From the NCBI RefSeq assembly GCF_900141745.1, contig NZ_FSRM01000001.1:1984001-2048000 (forward strand): a stretch of 64,000 nt of DNA. Direction: 5' to 3'. Under the pieces are notes generated by a model. The model did no database searches. It was not told the origin of the DNA and worked only from the letters and a program-made list of their open reading frames with translations. This stretch comes from Paraburkholderia phenazinium. Lineage in GTDB: Bacteria > Pseudomonadota > Gammaproteobacteria > Burkholderiales > Burkholderiaceae. Shown one piece after another: positions 1 through 8,753 of the stretch. Each line of letters starts with the position of its first letter. Position 1 is the first letter of the stretch. The position numbers and the translations under genes were made by a program.

Positions 1-481
1 TAGTCCGATCGAATTCGGTGAGTCGCGAGAATATCTGGCCGACCAGATGACCTTCCGTGCTGGTGGTAATGCCGGTTGGATCAAGCGCCTCGATGGGGTG
101 ACCCAGGGGTATCCGAAGCCGGTTACGCGAGCCGCTGGCCTGCGGTGCATGCAGGAAGTCCGGAAGTCGTGCCATTAGCAGCTTGCGCTGTTCGCCATCG
201 AGGCTTGCGAATGCCTCTTCCAGTTCACCATCGGCCAGCAAGCCCGATAAATGATCCAAAGCTACCTGTTGTGGCGAGGCGAGCATCGTCAGGCGCGAAA
301 AATGGCCCCGGCCACGCGCCGCTTCCCAGTGCAACCAACCCTTCTCCTCCATCTTGCGCAGCAACAACCGCGCGTTGCGCTCACTGCAGTTCAAGGTGTC
401 TGCGAGCGCGGGCAAGCCGGGCTGCTCCGGCGTTTTTGCCAGCAACGTGTGTAGTTTCTGGAACTGGTCGATAAGGCGCAT
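1..481 (-). CDS. SgrR-like transcriptional regulator, 5' part only
   Basis: The minus strand is open from an ATG at 481 to the window edge, giving the first 160 residues. The N-terminus reads like the winged-helix domain of SgrR/YbaE proteins: residues around LADTLNCSERNARLLLRKME form the helix-turn-helix, followed by GWLHWEAARGRG. From about residue 125 the start of the solute-binding-protein-like domain is visible (IPLGHPIEALDPTGIT, then a GQIFSRLTEFD segment). In E. coli SgrR (about 550 residues) this second domain senses sugar-phosphate stress. The rest lies outside the window. The gene is divergent from the membrane protein at 654. No clear ribosome-binding site precedes the ATG, and a 16-bp palindrome lies directly upstream of it. 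Family call from recalled similarity; the ligand is unknown. Confidence 0.75.
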   Translation of the reverse strand, partial: MRLIDQFQKLHTLLAKTPEQPGLPALADTLNCSERNARLLLRKMEEKGWLHWEAARGRGHFSRLTMLASPQQVALDHLSGLLADGELEEAFASLDGEQRKLLMARLPDFLHAPQASGSRNRLRIPLGHPIEALDPTGITTSTEGHLVGQIFSRLTEFDRT

Positions 482-486
482 AAAAG

Positions 487-502
487 AGGAAATTAATTTC
501 CT
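487..502. promoter_or_regulatory. Perfect 16-bp palindrome, candidate operator
   Basis: AGGAAATTAATTTCCT is its own reverse complement and lies 6 bp upstream of the start codon of the SgrR-like gene, inside the 172-bp divergent region shared with the gene at 654. A further inverted pair, AAAGAGGAAA (483-492) and TTTCCTCTTT (about 520-529), overlaps it. The position suits autoregulation by the SgrR-like protein, but that is inference. Confidence 0.5.
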
Positions 503-653
503 GAAGTCGTCCGTTTTTATTTTCCTCTTTGTCGACCATGATGTCGATACCGTCAACAGGCGGTGGGTTCGAAGGCGGCGAGCGTGCCGCAAAGCGACGC
601 GTGGCCAACTGCGATGTGGTCTTCGCGCGGTGGAAAAAGGAAAGGACACGATC

Positions 654-1466
654 ATGAATCGGCAAGAACTCTACATTGACGACAAGAGCGGCGTCGCCCG
701 GAGCGCGCGAGGCCCCCTAGGTCACGGGATTCGCAGCGCGAGCGTTACCCGCATCGGAGTGTGGCTGACCTATGGTTTTAGCCTCGCCTGTGCGCAACCC
801 TTGATGTGGCTTGCAACGATTCTCGCCAGCGCCGATCTCGCAACGGCGCTTGAACTTGCCGTGCCGTTTCAACGGCTAGCCGTGCTGCTGCCGGCGGTGC
901 TTGGCGGAGCAATCCTGCTCACGCCCGCAGGCATCGGTGGTGTGCAACGGCAGCGCTTTGGCTCGACTCTGGCGGCGCTTATACGTCATCGCGATGCGCT
1001 GCTCACCGTGGTGCTGGCTGCCGCGGCGATTGTGGCAGTGGGATATGTGCTTTCCTTCGCACTGCTTCATGTGAAGCTGACGGCGTCGATGATGCCAGGC
1101 GGCGCGCACAGCCTGTCGATCATCTTTGGCCATGCTAACGATCGGACGGCTGCGCTCTGCCCGGTTCTGCACGCGGTCGCTTTTGCAGTCGCCATTGCGG
1201 CAGTGTGGTTTGCGCCGGCGCTGATCGTTCTGCGGCAACGTCCGCCGCTCGAGGCGATGCTGACGAGCTTGCGCGCCATGTTTCATAACGGGCCGGTCGC
1301 CCTGGTGTACGCCGCAGTACTGGCTGCCGACGCGATGCTCGTGCCGGTTGCGCCGATGCCGATCCGCGCGCTCGTGCTGACACCGCTAATCAGCGCGTTA
1401 ATCCTGCTATCCATGCACGGCAGCTACCGCGACATTCTGTCGATCGACCGCTCGAAAGAGGACTAA
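654..1466 (+). CDS. BPSS1780-type integral membrane protein
   Basis: A 270-residue protein with about six hydrophobic segments. The segment WFAPALIVLRQRPPLEAML, followed by a basic stretch and VALVYAAVLAADAML and ending LISALILLSMHGSYRDIL, resembles the Burkholderia BPSS1780 membrane-protein family as I recall it. No function is established for that family, and no transport or catalytic motif is visible. The ATG at 654 is preceded by GGAAAGGA, a good ribosome-binding site; the longer open frame upstream has no such support. It is divergent from the SgrR-like gene and followed by a strong hairpin, so it is probably monocistronic. The hydrophilic N-terminal 25 residues are probably cytoplasmic. 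Confidence 0.6.
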   Translation: MNRQELYIDDKSGVARSARGPLGHGIRSASVTRIGVWLTYGFSLACAQPLMWLATILASADLATALELAVPFQRLAVLLPAVLGGAILLTPAGIGGVQRQRFGSTLAALIRHRDALLTVVLAAAAIVAVGYVLSFALLHVKLTASMMPGGAHSLSIIFGHANDRTAALCPVLHAVAFAVAIAAVWFAPALIVLRQRPPLEAMLTSLRAMFHNGPVALVYAAVLAADAMLVPVAPMPIRALVLTPLISALILLSMHGSYRDILSIDRSKED

Positions 1467-1470
1467 CGCG

Positions 1471-1498
1471 GTCGACGGTCTTCCGAAAGGCCGTCGAC
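1471..1498 (+). terminator. 12-bp stem-loop after the membrane protein gene
   Basis: Arms 1471-1482 and 1487-1498 pair over 12 bp with one G-U pair around a 4-base loop. It begins 5 bases after the stop codon. There is no T-tract, so rho-independent termination is plausible but not certain. Confidence 0.5.
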
Positions 1499-1579
1499 GC
1501 AACGACCCGCGCCACTCACGCCGAACCCCAACCTAAAGTATCCTCTATCGCTTCGAGACCTTTTCCAGCGATAGTCAGA

Positions 1580-2272
1580 ATGCCTTCTTTCCCCTTCGAC
1601 GCGGTACTTTTCGATTGCGACGGCGTGCTCGTCGACTCAGAACTCATCACTAACCGCGTGCTCTCGCAGATGCTCGGCGAGCTTGGCTGGCCCATCAGCG
1701 TCGCAGAAACGATGCGCGTGTTCATGGGCAAGGCGGTGCGCGACGAGGCGTCGCTTATCGAGGCCAACACGGGCGTCGCCATCTCGGAGGCGTGGCTGAC
1801 GCAGTTCAGGGAGCGCCGCAACGCGGCGCTCGAACGTGAACTCGTGGCGATCAATGGCGCGGCTGCGGCGGTAAAGGCCCTCCACACAGCGTTGGACGGC
1901 CGCATCGCGGTTGCGTCGGGCGCCGACCGGCACAAGGTCGAGATGCAATTGCAGAAGACCGGCATGCTCGATTACTTCGAAGGCCGCGTCTTCAGCGGAC
2001 ACGAAATGCCGCACACCAAGCCTCATCCCGATGTGTATCTGGCGGCGGCACGCAGCCTGGGGGTGGACCCCAAACGCTGCGCGGTGGTGGAAGACACGGT
2101 GACGGGTGCAACGGCCGGCCTGGCAGCGGGCGCGACGGTGTTCGGCTACGCACCCTCCAACGTTGGCCACAGCACGCCGGACGCGTTGCGCGAAGTCGGC
2201 GTCGCGCTGGTGTTCGAGGACATGGAGCAGTTGCCGGCCTTGCTCGCGCAATGGCGGCTGGTGAACGCCTGA
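1580..2272 (+). CDS. HAD-superfamily hydrolase (subfamily IA, beta-phosphoglucomutase-like)
   Basis: A 230-residue haloacid-dehalogenase-type phosphatase. Motif I is DCDGVLVDSE near residue 12, with the nucleophile Asp and the acid/base Asp two residues later. Motif II is the VASGA segment near 112, the motif III Lys is in HTKPHPDVYL near 145, and motif IV is VVEDTVTGATAG near 168. The helical cap follows motif I, as in type C1 enzymes. Length and motifs fit phosphatases of small sugar phosphates (YniC, YieH or beta-phosphoglucomutase type), but the sequence does not fix the substrate. The ATG at 1580 lacks a strong ribosome-binding site. The gene stands alone between a hairpin and the FUSC gene promoter region. 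Confidence 0.85.
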   Translation: MPSFPFDAVLFDCDGVLVDSELITNRVLSQMLGELGWPISVAETMRVFMGKAVRDEASLIEANTGVAISEAWLTQFRERRNAALERELVAINGAAAAVKALHTALDGRIAVASGADRHKVEMQLQKTGMLDYFEGRVFSGHEMPHTKPHPDVYLAAARSLGVDPKRCAVVEDTVTGATAGLAAGATVFGYAPSNVGHSTPDALREVGVALVFEDMEQLPALLAQWRLVNA

Positions 2273-2403
2273 CGGATAACAAGGAACAAAGGAATAGCCT
2301 CCATAAGAAAACCCGGCGTCTGAAAACTGGAATCGTGGACGACGGAATCGGGATTGCCGGGCGGATGGGCAAAAGGCATCCTTGGCATGCAGCGAACTCA
2401 TAA

Positions 2404-2432
2404 TTGTTTCTAGGGTTAACCCTTATTATGTT
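2404..2432 (+). promoter_or_regulatory. Candidate sigma-70 promoter with palindromic operator in the spacer
   Basis: TTGTTT (2404-2409) and TATGTT (2427-2432) are spaced 17 bp apart, and the spacer carries the perfect 12-bp palindrome AGGGTTAACCCT (2412-2423). It lies about 90 bp upstream of the FUSC gene. A near copy, AGGGTTAGCCCT, occurs at 41776. The remainder of the 246-bp gap (2273-2518) shows nothing else I can name. Confidence 0.45.
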
Positions 2433-2518
2433 GCTTTCTGCAACGATCGCCCGTGGAATTGTGACCACGGCCGCGATTGATGTGCCGCTCCAACCCAGTT
2501 CTTCGATTCCAGGGCGCA

Positions 2519-4711
2519 ATGTTTGGTCATTTTCAGCGCAGGGCAAAGCATGCGGCTAACCGCCGGTTGAATACCTTGCATGCGGTCGCTGACTACGCGT
2601 CGCGGCGGCGCCCGGTGTGGATGGTGTCGTTCGCGGTGGACGAGGCGAACCTGTCCGAGGGCCTGCGCGCCGCGTGCGCATCGACGGCGATGCTGGTGCT
2701 CGGCAATCTGCTGCATGACCCGTTGTTTGCATGGGCGGCCATTGGCGCCTTCTGGACCTGCCTCGCCGACGCGGCGGGGACCAACCGCATGCGCTTCGCT
2801 TCGATGATGAGCTTCGCGCTGCTCTCCACACTGTGCGGCGGCCTCACGGCATTCGCCTCCGGCGCCGGCACACTGGCCGCGACGGCGGCGATCCTGCTAT
2901 TCGCGACGGCCGGCGCGCTCGCCCGGGTGTGGGGCGCAGCGGCCTCGCAAGTGGGCATTCTGGCGGCGACCGCCTGCGTGGTGATGGTCGACAGGCCGAT
3001 GCACAACCTGCAGCACGGTCTGCTGTTTCTCTCTATCTATCTGTTCGGATGCCTGTTCGCGGTAGTGCTGAGCCTGACCGTGTGGCGCATCCATCCGTTT
3101 GGACCCAGCCGCATGGCGTTGCGCGCCGTCTACAGCAGGCTCGCCGATATCGCGCTCGATAGCGCGCGTCTGCTCCGACGCGACACCGCCGACTTCGGGC
3201 AATGGGCGCGCCATGCCGCCACCTATCGCGGCCAGGCACGCGCGGCGCTCGAAAGAGCCCGCAAGGTGCTGGCCAAGGTGCCGAACCTGCGCGTCGACAA
3301 GCGCGAAACCTACGAGCACCTGCTGCTCGCGCTCGCGGATACCGAGCGCGTGTTCGCCTACCTGATCGCCGTCACCGACGCGTGCGAGCGCGGCCACCAC
3401 AATCTGCGCGAACCGCAGCGCGCCGCGCGCACGCTGTCGGCAGTGGCCGAGGTGCTGCTGCGCATTGGCCGCGCGGTGAGCGAAGACGCGAGCACCCAGG
3501 CGGCTCGAAGCAGCCGCGCGGACGATCAGGCCGGCAGTGACGCGAGGTCCACGCCGGCCGCACTGCAACGCCGTCTGCACAAGCTGGCCCGCGCGCTCGA
3601 AGTGGCGCTCGGCGAGCCGCTGGCGCTCAAGCTGCGCTCGGGCTCGCTGGAATTCGAACCGCCGCCGCGGCGCGAGACCGGCTGGTTCGAGGCTGCTGTC
3701 GGCAACCTGTCGCGCGCCTGGATGACGCTCAAGGCCAACGCATCGTTCGAATCGATCGGACTGCGGCACGGCGCGCGCGTCGGCGTGGCCGCCACGGCGG
3801 GCTTCGTGATCGTGCGGATCCTGCACGTGCCGTTCGGCTACTGGGCGACCATGGCGATCCTGCTGATCCTGCAGCCGTCGATTGCCGGCACCTGGCCGCG
3901 CAGCATCGAGCGGGCGGCTGGCAGCATCGCCGGTGGTCTGCTGGCAGCGGCGATCGGCCTCGCGATTCATGCGCCGATCGGCATTTCGCTGGTGGTGTTT
4001 CCGCTCGTCTGCGCGACCATGGCGCTGCGTACCGTCAGCTACAGCCTGTTCGTGCTGTTCCTCACACCGACCTTCGTGCTGGTGGCGGACTTTGCCGCGC
4101 CAGCGGGCCACGAGTGGATGTATGCGGTGACCCGGCTCGGCAATAACGTACTTGGCTGCCTGATCGCACTCGTCGCGACGTTCCTGTTATGGCCGAGCCG
4201 CGAGCCGGTGGATTTTCGCGTTCGCCTCGCCGACGCGGTCGGGGCAAACCTGAACTATCTGGTGAGCGCGCTCGAGCATGCGGGCGGCGAAGATACCGAA
4301 GTGGAGAAAATGCGTCGTGCAGCGGGCCTCGCGAGCAACAACGCGGAAGAGGCGTTCAACCGCCTGCGGCTCGAGAAGCTGGAAAGCTCGCTGGCCGACC
4401 GCGCTGCGATCACGGCGCTCGCGCTGTTGCGGCGCGTTGCAGGGACGGCGACGCGGATGCGGCTTGCCGCCAACAAGACCCAGGCGGACGGTGCGTTGAT
4501 CGCGTGGATTTCGGCGGTAAGCAAGGAGCTCGACGCGTATTTGCTCGACCGGGCGCAGGTCGAGCCGCGCTCGGAGTTCGAAGCGTTTCCGCGCCGGCAC
4601 CTGTCGCTGGTCGAAGCGGACGCGGTGAATCAGGTCTCGCATCTGCGCCGACTGCTGGTGGAGAACACGGGCGTCATGGAAGAGGTGGCAGGCAAACCGG
4701 TGCTGTCCTGA
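2519..4711 (+). CDS. FUSC-family inner-membrane protein (YccS/AaeB-like)
   Basis: About 730 residues in the two-block layout of FUSC proteins: a hydrophobic block of roughly six helices (about residues 40-190), a soluble helical region (about 195-410), then a second block (about 420-560) containing GYWATMAILLILQPSIAGTWPRS, and a charged C-terminal helical domain. The family includes the aromatic-acid exporter AaeB and YccS; the substrate here is unknown. I chose the ATG at 2519, preceded by a weak AGGG; an upstream TTG/ATG (2477/2480) is in frame but has less support. No periplasmic adaptor gene is adjacent, unlike the second FUSC gene at 20475-22574. Confidence 0.75.
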   Translation: MFGHFQRRAKHAANRRLNTLHAVADYASRRRPVWMVSFAVDEANLSEGLRAACASTAMLVLGNLLHDPLFAWAAIGAFWTCLADAAGTNRMRFASMMSFALLSTLCGGLTAFASGAGTLAATAAILLFATAGALARVWGAAASQVGILAATACVVMVDRPMHNLQHGLLFLSIYLFGCLFAVVLSLTVWRIHPFGPSRMALRAVYSRLADIALDSARLLRRDTADFGQWARHAATYRGQARAALERARKVLAKVPNLRVDKRETYEHLLLALADTERVFAYLIAVTDACERGHHNLREPQRAARTLSAVAEVLLRIGRAVSEDASTQAARSSRADDQAGSDARSTPAALQRRLHKLARALEVALGEPLALKLRSGSLEFEPPPRRETGWFEAAVGNLSRAWMTLKANASFESIGLRHGARVGVAATAGFVIVRILHVPFGYWATMAILLILQPSIAGTWPRSIERAAGSIAGGLLAAAIGLAIHAPIGISLVVFPLVCATMALRTVSYSLFVLFLTPTFVLVADFAAPAGHEWMYAVTRLGNNVLGCLIALVATFLLWPSREPVDFRVRLADAVGANLNYLVSALEHAGGEDTEVEKMRRAAGLASNNAEEAFNRLRLEKLESSLADRAAITALALLRRVAGTATRMRLAANKTQADGALIAWISAVSKELDAYLLDRAQVEPRSEFEAFPRRHLSLVEADAVNQVSHLRRLLVENTGVMEEVAGKPVLS

Positions 4712-4821
4712 GCGTTTGCGCGGGACGCACGCCGATGCAAACGGTGCGCGAGGGATAGGCTGTGGCGGATTGGCCTCTGAGTCGCACGCGGTAGCCCAGC
4801 AGCCCGCGGCTGCCCACACGC

Positions 4822-5784
4822 TCAACGATCCCCGCTCTTCACCAGCTGCAAAGGCGTTTCAACAAGAGGCGTCAGGTCCTCCTGGCGGGTCATCTCGGTG
4901 AGCGCCTTGAGCGCCACGTCGATGCCGAACACCGCCTGGCGTGCCGCGAACTGATCCACCGTGGCGAGAATCTTGCCGCTATTGAGCAGCGGCCTGATGT
5001 CCGGGTTGTTGTTGTAGCCAGTGATGTACACGCTGCCGGTGCGATGCGCAAGGCGAACCGCGTCGACCGCGCCCGTGGCCATATTGTCGTTGGCGCACAG
5101 CAATGCGCGAAGTCGCGGATGCTGCGCCAGCATCGTCGCAGCGGCCGCTTTGCCTTTGGCATAGGTATAGTCGCCCGGCGCAACCGCCACGACTTTCATG
5201 CCGGCCGCGTCCATGGCAGCCTTGAAGCCCTCGGTGCGTTGCTGTGCGTTGCGGTCGGTCGTGACACCTTCGATGATTCCCACTTCGTCGCCGCGAGCGA
5301 GCTTGGTGGCCACGTAATCGCCTATCGTCTCCGCACCCTTGCGGTTGTCCGGACCGACGAACGGCACCGAGAGGTGGAGCGCATCGAGGGCCGCTTCGTC
5401 GAGCGGATTGTCGATAGCGATCACGATGATGCCCGCGTTGATGGCGCGCGCTACCACCGGCACCAGCGCCTTCGAATCGGTCGGAGCGAGCACGATGGCG
5501 CTGGTGTGCGCGCCGATCAGATCGTCGACCATGCGAATCTGGGTAGCGGTGTCGAGTTCCGTGGACGTGCCGAGCACGTTCAGGTCGAACTGCGAGGCAA
5601 AGTGCTTCTGGTAGTTCTGCGCGGCGCTCGCCATGGCGACCGTGAACGGGTCCGCGAGCGACTTCAGAACGAGGGCGATCGTCAACTTGCCAGTCGGTGT
5701 GGCCTCGGCAATTTTCGCAACTGTCAGGCCGGCGGCTGCGAGCGCGCCGGCTACGAGCACGCGCCGGCGTGTCTTCTGTACCAT
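4822..5784 (-). CDS. Solitary periplasmic sugar-binding protein (RbsB-like)
   Basis: A 320-residue periplasmic binding protein of the ribose/galactose type (Peripla_BP_4). The N-terminus TRRRVLVAGALAAAGLTVA looks like a Tat-type signal, with cleavage likely after the Ala-rich stretch near residue 28. Type I fold landmarks are visible: LTIALVLKSLADPFTVAM, IVLAPTDSKAL, VIAIDNPLDE, VGIIEGV and LLCANDNMATGAV, followed by ITGYNNNPDIRPLL and VDQFAARQ. The ATG at 5784 has AAGGAAG at proper spacing. It starts 50 bp after the LysR gene on the same strand, suggesting co-transcription. No ABC permease or ATPase lies in the neighbourhood, so it either serves transporters encoded elsewhere or has a sensory role. 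Confidence 0.8.
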   Translation of the reverse strand: MVQKTRRRVLVAGALAAAGLTVAKIAEATPTGKLTIALVLKSLADPFTVAMASAAQNYQKHFASQFDLNVLGTSTELDTATQIRMVDDLIGAHTSAIVLAPTDSKALVPVVARAINAGIIVIAIDNPLDEAALDALHLSVPFVGPDNRKGAETIGDYVATKLARGDEVGIIEGVTTDRNAQQRTEGFKAAMDAAGMKVVAVAPGDYTYAKGKAAAATMLAQHPRLRALLCANDNMATGAVDAVRLAHRTGSVYITGYNNNPDIRPLLNSGKILATVDQFAARQAVFGIDVALKALTEMTRQEDLTPLVETPLQLVKSGDR

Positions 5785-5833
5785 TGGCTTCCTTTTGTCG
5801 TGCGCGATGGTTAGCGCACAGGAATGATACAGC

Positions 5834-6787
5834 CTAGCCCGGCGTGAGCATCTCCGGCAAAACCTCGGTTCTCGGCTCGATCGACTGGTTGCTGATATAA
5901 GCCCACAACTGCTCGGCTGCCTGGCCGCGTTGCTTGACCGGCCGGTACAGGCGGATTTCAAGTTCGGTCGCCCAGGCGTTGGAGCCGGCTCGCACCAGCG
6001 TGCCTTCGTGCAACTCTTTGGTGATGCAGCTTTCGGGCAGCCAGCCGATGCCGTGACCCGCCACCACCATGCCTTTCAAGGCCTCGGACATGTGGGTTTC
6101 AAAGCAGCGGTACAGCGAATAGGGCTCGGTGGCATTCATCAACAGCATTTCCACGACGTTGCCGAGGAACGCGCCCGACGAATAGGCGAGCAGCGGCAGC
6201 GGCCGCCCGGTCTTGCCGGGCAGCTCGAACAGCGGTTTGCCGTCGGGACCGGCGGCCGACACCGGCACGATCCGTTCGACTCCGAGCGTCAGAAAGGGAA
6301 AGTGATTGGGGTCGAGCGCAATCGGCAATTGCGGGTGGTGATAGCCGATCAGCAGATCGCAGTCGCCCGCCACCAGATGCTGCACGCCCTCTGGCACATT
6401 GACCGCCTGGACCCGCGCCATGATGTTGCCAAACTCGTTGGTCAGGCGTTTGAGCCAGTCGGGGAAGAGCGTGAACACAAGCGTGTGGGCCACTGCGAAG
6501 TGCACCACATGATCGTTCTCCGCAAACTGCTCATAGCCGCCCACCAGATTGCGGGCCGCGTGCATGCTGCGCAGGATGTCCGCGGCCAGGCTGCGAAACA
6601 TCCTGCCGGCGGGCGTGAGGGTGATCGGATTGACGCTGCGGTCGAACAGGCGCGTGCCCATCCACGTTTCGAGCGCCACGATTCGTCTACTGAATGCTGA
6701 CTGGGTGAGATGGCGGCTGCGCGCCGAACGGGAAAAACTCTTCGTGTCAGAAAGAGAAAGAAAGTCTTCCAACCACTTTGCTTCCAT
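5834..6787 (-). CDS. LysR-family regulator, HypT/YjiE-like
   Basis: A 317-residue LysR-type regulator. The start MEAKWLEDFLSL and the helix-turn-helix SFSRSARSRHLTQSAFSRRI closely follow E. coli HypT (YjiE), which begins with the same METKWLYDFL pattern. The C-terminal effector domain carries AHTLVFTLFPDWL, DLLIGYHHP, PLLAYSSGAFLGN and GHGIGWLPE. HypT responds to hypochlorite through methionine oxidation, but many relatives control amino-acid or peptide genes, so the signal here is open. The ATG at 6787 was chosen by that homology; a TTG 30 bases upstream is possible. It is divergent from the AnsP-type permease (likely target) and upstream of the sugar-binding protein gene. Confidence 0.75.
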   Translation of the reverse strand: MEAKWLEDFLSLSDTKSFSRSARSRHLTQSAFSRRIVALETWMGTRLFDRSVNPITLTPAGRMFRSLAADILRSMHAARNLVGGYEQFAENDHVVHFAVAHTLVFTLFPDWLKRLTNEFGNIMARVQAVNVPEGVQHLVAGDCDLLIGYHHPQLPIALDPNHFPFLTLGVERIVPVSAAGPDGKPLFELPGKTGRPLPLLAYSSGAFLGNVVEMLLMNATEPYSLYRCFETHMSEALKGMVVAGHGIGWLPESCITKELHEGTLVRAGSNAWATELEIRLYRPVKQRGQAAEQLWAYISNQSIEPRTEVLPEMLTPG

Positions 6788-7164
6788 ATTTATCACTTTT
6801 ATTGGATCAATCGACAACCGCCATCCGTCGGATACCGGCGACTCTCTAGCCTACCGCCTCGCGCTTCCAGCATACCGATGTTTTTTTTCGATGGGTGTTA
6901 GTCGAAATATGCATGAGCGTTGCCGCCATAAATTGGGCTACATACCGTTCGACTGCCTGCCCATGTATTACGCAGTGCTGACACAAGGCAGTGCCGACAT
7001 GATAAATGCGCGCTGAATGGATTCTGTAACCGGCAATTGTTAATTCCGGTAAGAGACGCCGTGCCGGTTCGTTGGAATTCATCTGTGCGCCATTGCCTAT
7101 CAACCCGACGGACTATCTCCGGGATTCCGAAACAGCGAACCCGCCTCAAAGGATGGAACTGATT
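6788..7164. promoter_or_regulatory. Divergent regulatory region between the LysR and permease genes
   Basis: A 377-bp gap of lower GC than its flanks, with no convincing gene. It should hold both divergent promoters. The imperfect dyad at 7029-7050 (arms ACCGG and CCGGT around an AT-rich core containing AATTGTTAATT) is a candidate LysR binding site about 115 bp before the permease start. I saw no good sigma-54 match. Confidence 0.4.
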
Positions 7165-8661
7165 ATGTCCACACTGGAAAACCAACCGCATCCCCCCGGC
7201 AGCGGTGAATTGGATAAGAAAAGCTGGCTGGAATCGCACGAAGCGGGATATCACAAGACTTTGGGTAACCGTCAGGTGCAGATGATCGCGATTGGCGGCG
7301 CGATCGGCACGGGCCTGTTTCTCGGCGCCGGTGCGCGTTTGCAGATAGCGGGTCCGTCGCTGGCAATTGTTTATCTGGTGTGCGGCGTATTCTCGTTTCT
7401 GATTCTGCGCGCGCTCGGCGAACTGGTGATGCACCGTCCGAGCAGCGGCAGCTTCGTGTCGTATGCGCGCGAATTTCTCGGCGAAAAGGCTTCGTTCGTA
7501 GCCGGCTGGATGTATTTCCTGAACTGGGCGATGACCGGTATCGTCGACATTACGGCCGTCGCGCTATACATGCATTACTGGGGCGCCTTTACGTCGGTGC
7601 CGCAATGGGTGTTCGCGCTGATTGCGCTGTGCATCGTCGCGGCGATGAACCTGATCGGCGTGAAATGGTTCGCCGAGATGGAGTTCTGGTTTGCCCTCAT
7701 CAAGGTGGCCGCCATCTCGCTGTTCCTCGTGATCGGCACGATCATTCTCGGCACAGGCGTGCACGTGGCCGGCAACAGCACCGGCGTGCATCTGATCAGC
7801 GAGAACGGCGGCTTCTTTCCGCACGGTCTGCTACCTGCGCTCGTGCTGGTGCAAGGGGTGGTGTTCGCCTTTGCCGGCGTCGAACTGGTGGGCACCGCCG
7901 CGGGCGAGTGCAAGGACGCGCGCAAGGTGCTGCCGCGCGCCATCAATAGCGTGATCTGGCGGATCGCCTTGTTCTACGTAGGCGCGGTGGTGCTGCTGGT
8001 GTGCCTGCTGCCGTGGAGCGCGTACAAGGCAGGGCAGAGCCCGTTCGTCACCTTCTTCGGTCAGCTCGGCGTGCCGGGCGTGGGTTCTGTGATGAACATC
8101 GTCGTGCTTTCCGCCGCGCTGTCGAGCCTGAACTCCGGCCTGTATTCGACTGGCCGCGTGCTGCGGGCGCTGTCGATGGGCGGCTCCGCGCCGAACTTCC
8201 TGTCGCGCATGAGTTCGCAGTCGGTGCCGTATGCCGGCATCCTCGTGACCGTGGCGATCTACATCGTGGGCGTGGTGCTCAACTACTTCGTGCCGTCGAG
8301 CGTGTTCGAGATCGTGCTCAATATCGCTTCGCTCGGCATTCTCAGCACCTGGGGCTTTATCGTGGTCTGCCAGATGAAATTCCGTCAGGCGGTAGCGCGC
8401 GGCGAAGCGGAGCCGGTGACCTTCCGGATGCCCGGTGCGCCGGTCACCTCGTGGCTTACCCTGGCGTTTCTGCTGGGCGTGCTGGTGCTGATGGCCTTCG
8501 ATTATCCTAACGGCACGTGGACGGTCGCCTCGATCCCGGTTGTGGTGCTGCTGCTGGTGGCCGGCTGGTACGGCGTGCGCCGCCGCGCGGGAGCGATGAT
8601 GAAGCCGACCATTCCGTCGGTCACCCTGACGCAGAGCGTTCTCGAGGACAACCCCCGCTAG
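7165..8661 (+). CDS. ansP: Amino acid permease, AnsP-type (L-asparagine/related)
   Basis: A 498-residue, 12-helix APC-superfamily transporter. It tracks E. coli AnsP along its whole length from memory: EAGYHKTLGNRQVQMIAIGG near residue 30, RPSSGSFVSYAREFLGEKA near 110, DITAVALYMHYWGAF, VGTAAGECKDARKVLPRAIN and SVFEIVLNIASLGIL. AnsP imports L-asparagine with protons; closely related permeases take other neutral amino acids, so substrate identity is probable rather than proven. The ATG at 7165 is preceded by AAGGA at somewhat long spacing; the ATG at 7153 is an alternative. Control by the divergent LysR protein is likely from context. Confidence 0.8.
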   Translation: MSTLENQPHPPGSGELDKKSWLESHEAGYHKTLGNRQVQMIAIGGAIGTGLFLGAGARLQIAGPSLAIVYLVCGVFSFLILRALGELVMHRPSSGSFVSYAREFLGEKASFVAGWMYFLNWAMTGIVDITAVALYMHYWGAFTSVPQWVFALIALCIVAAMNLIGVKWFAEMEFWFALIKVAAISLFLVIGTIILGTGVHVAGNSTGVHLISENGGFFPHGLLPALVLVQGVVFAFAGVELVGTAAGECKDARKVLPRAINSVIWRIALFYVGAVVLLVCLLPWSAYKAGQSPFVTFFGQLGVPGVGSVMNIVVLSAALSSLNSGLYSTGRVLRALSMGGSAPNFLSRMSSQSVPYAGILVTVAIYIVGVVLNYFVPSSVFEIVLNIASLGILSTWGFIVVCQMKFRQAVARGEAEPVTFRMPGAPVTSWLTLAFLLGVLVLMAFDYPNGTWTVASIPVVVLLLVAGWYGVRRRAGAMMKPTIPSVTLTQSVLEDNPR

Positions 8662-8753
8662 TCATGACCACTATTTCGGCCAATTTCGCTATGCCGCCAG
8701 ACCCGCTACACTGGCAATACACGCACGACCTGCAATAACGACGGAGAACCGAA

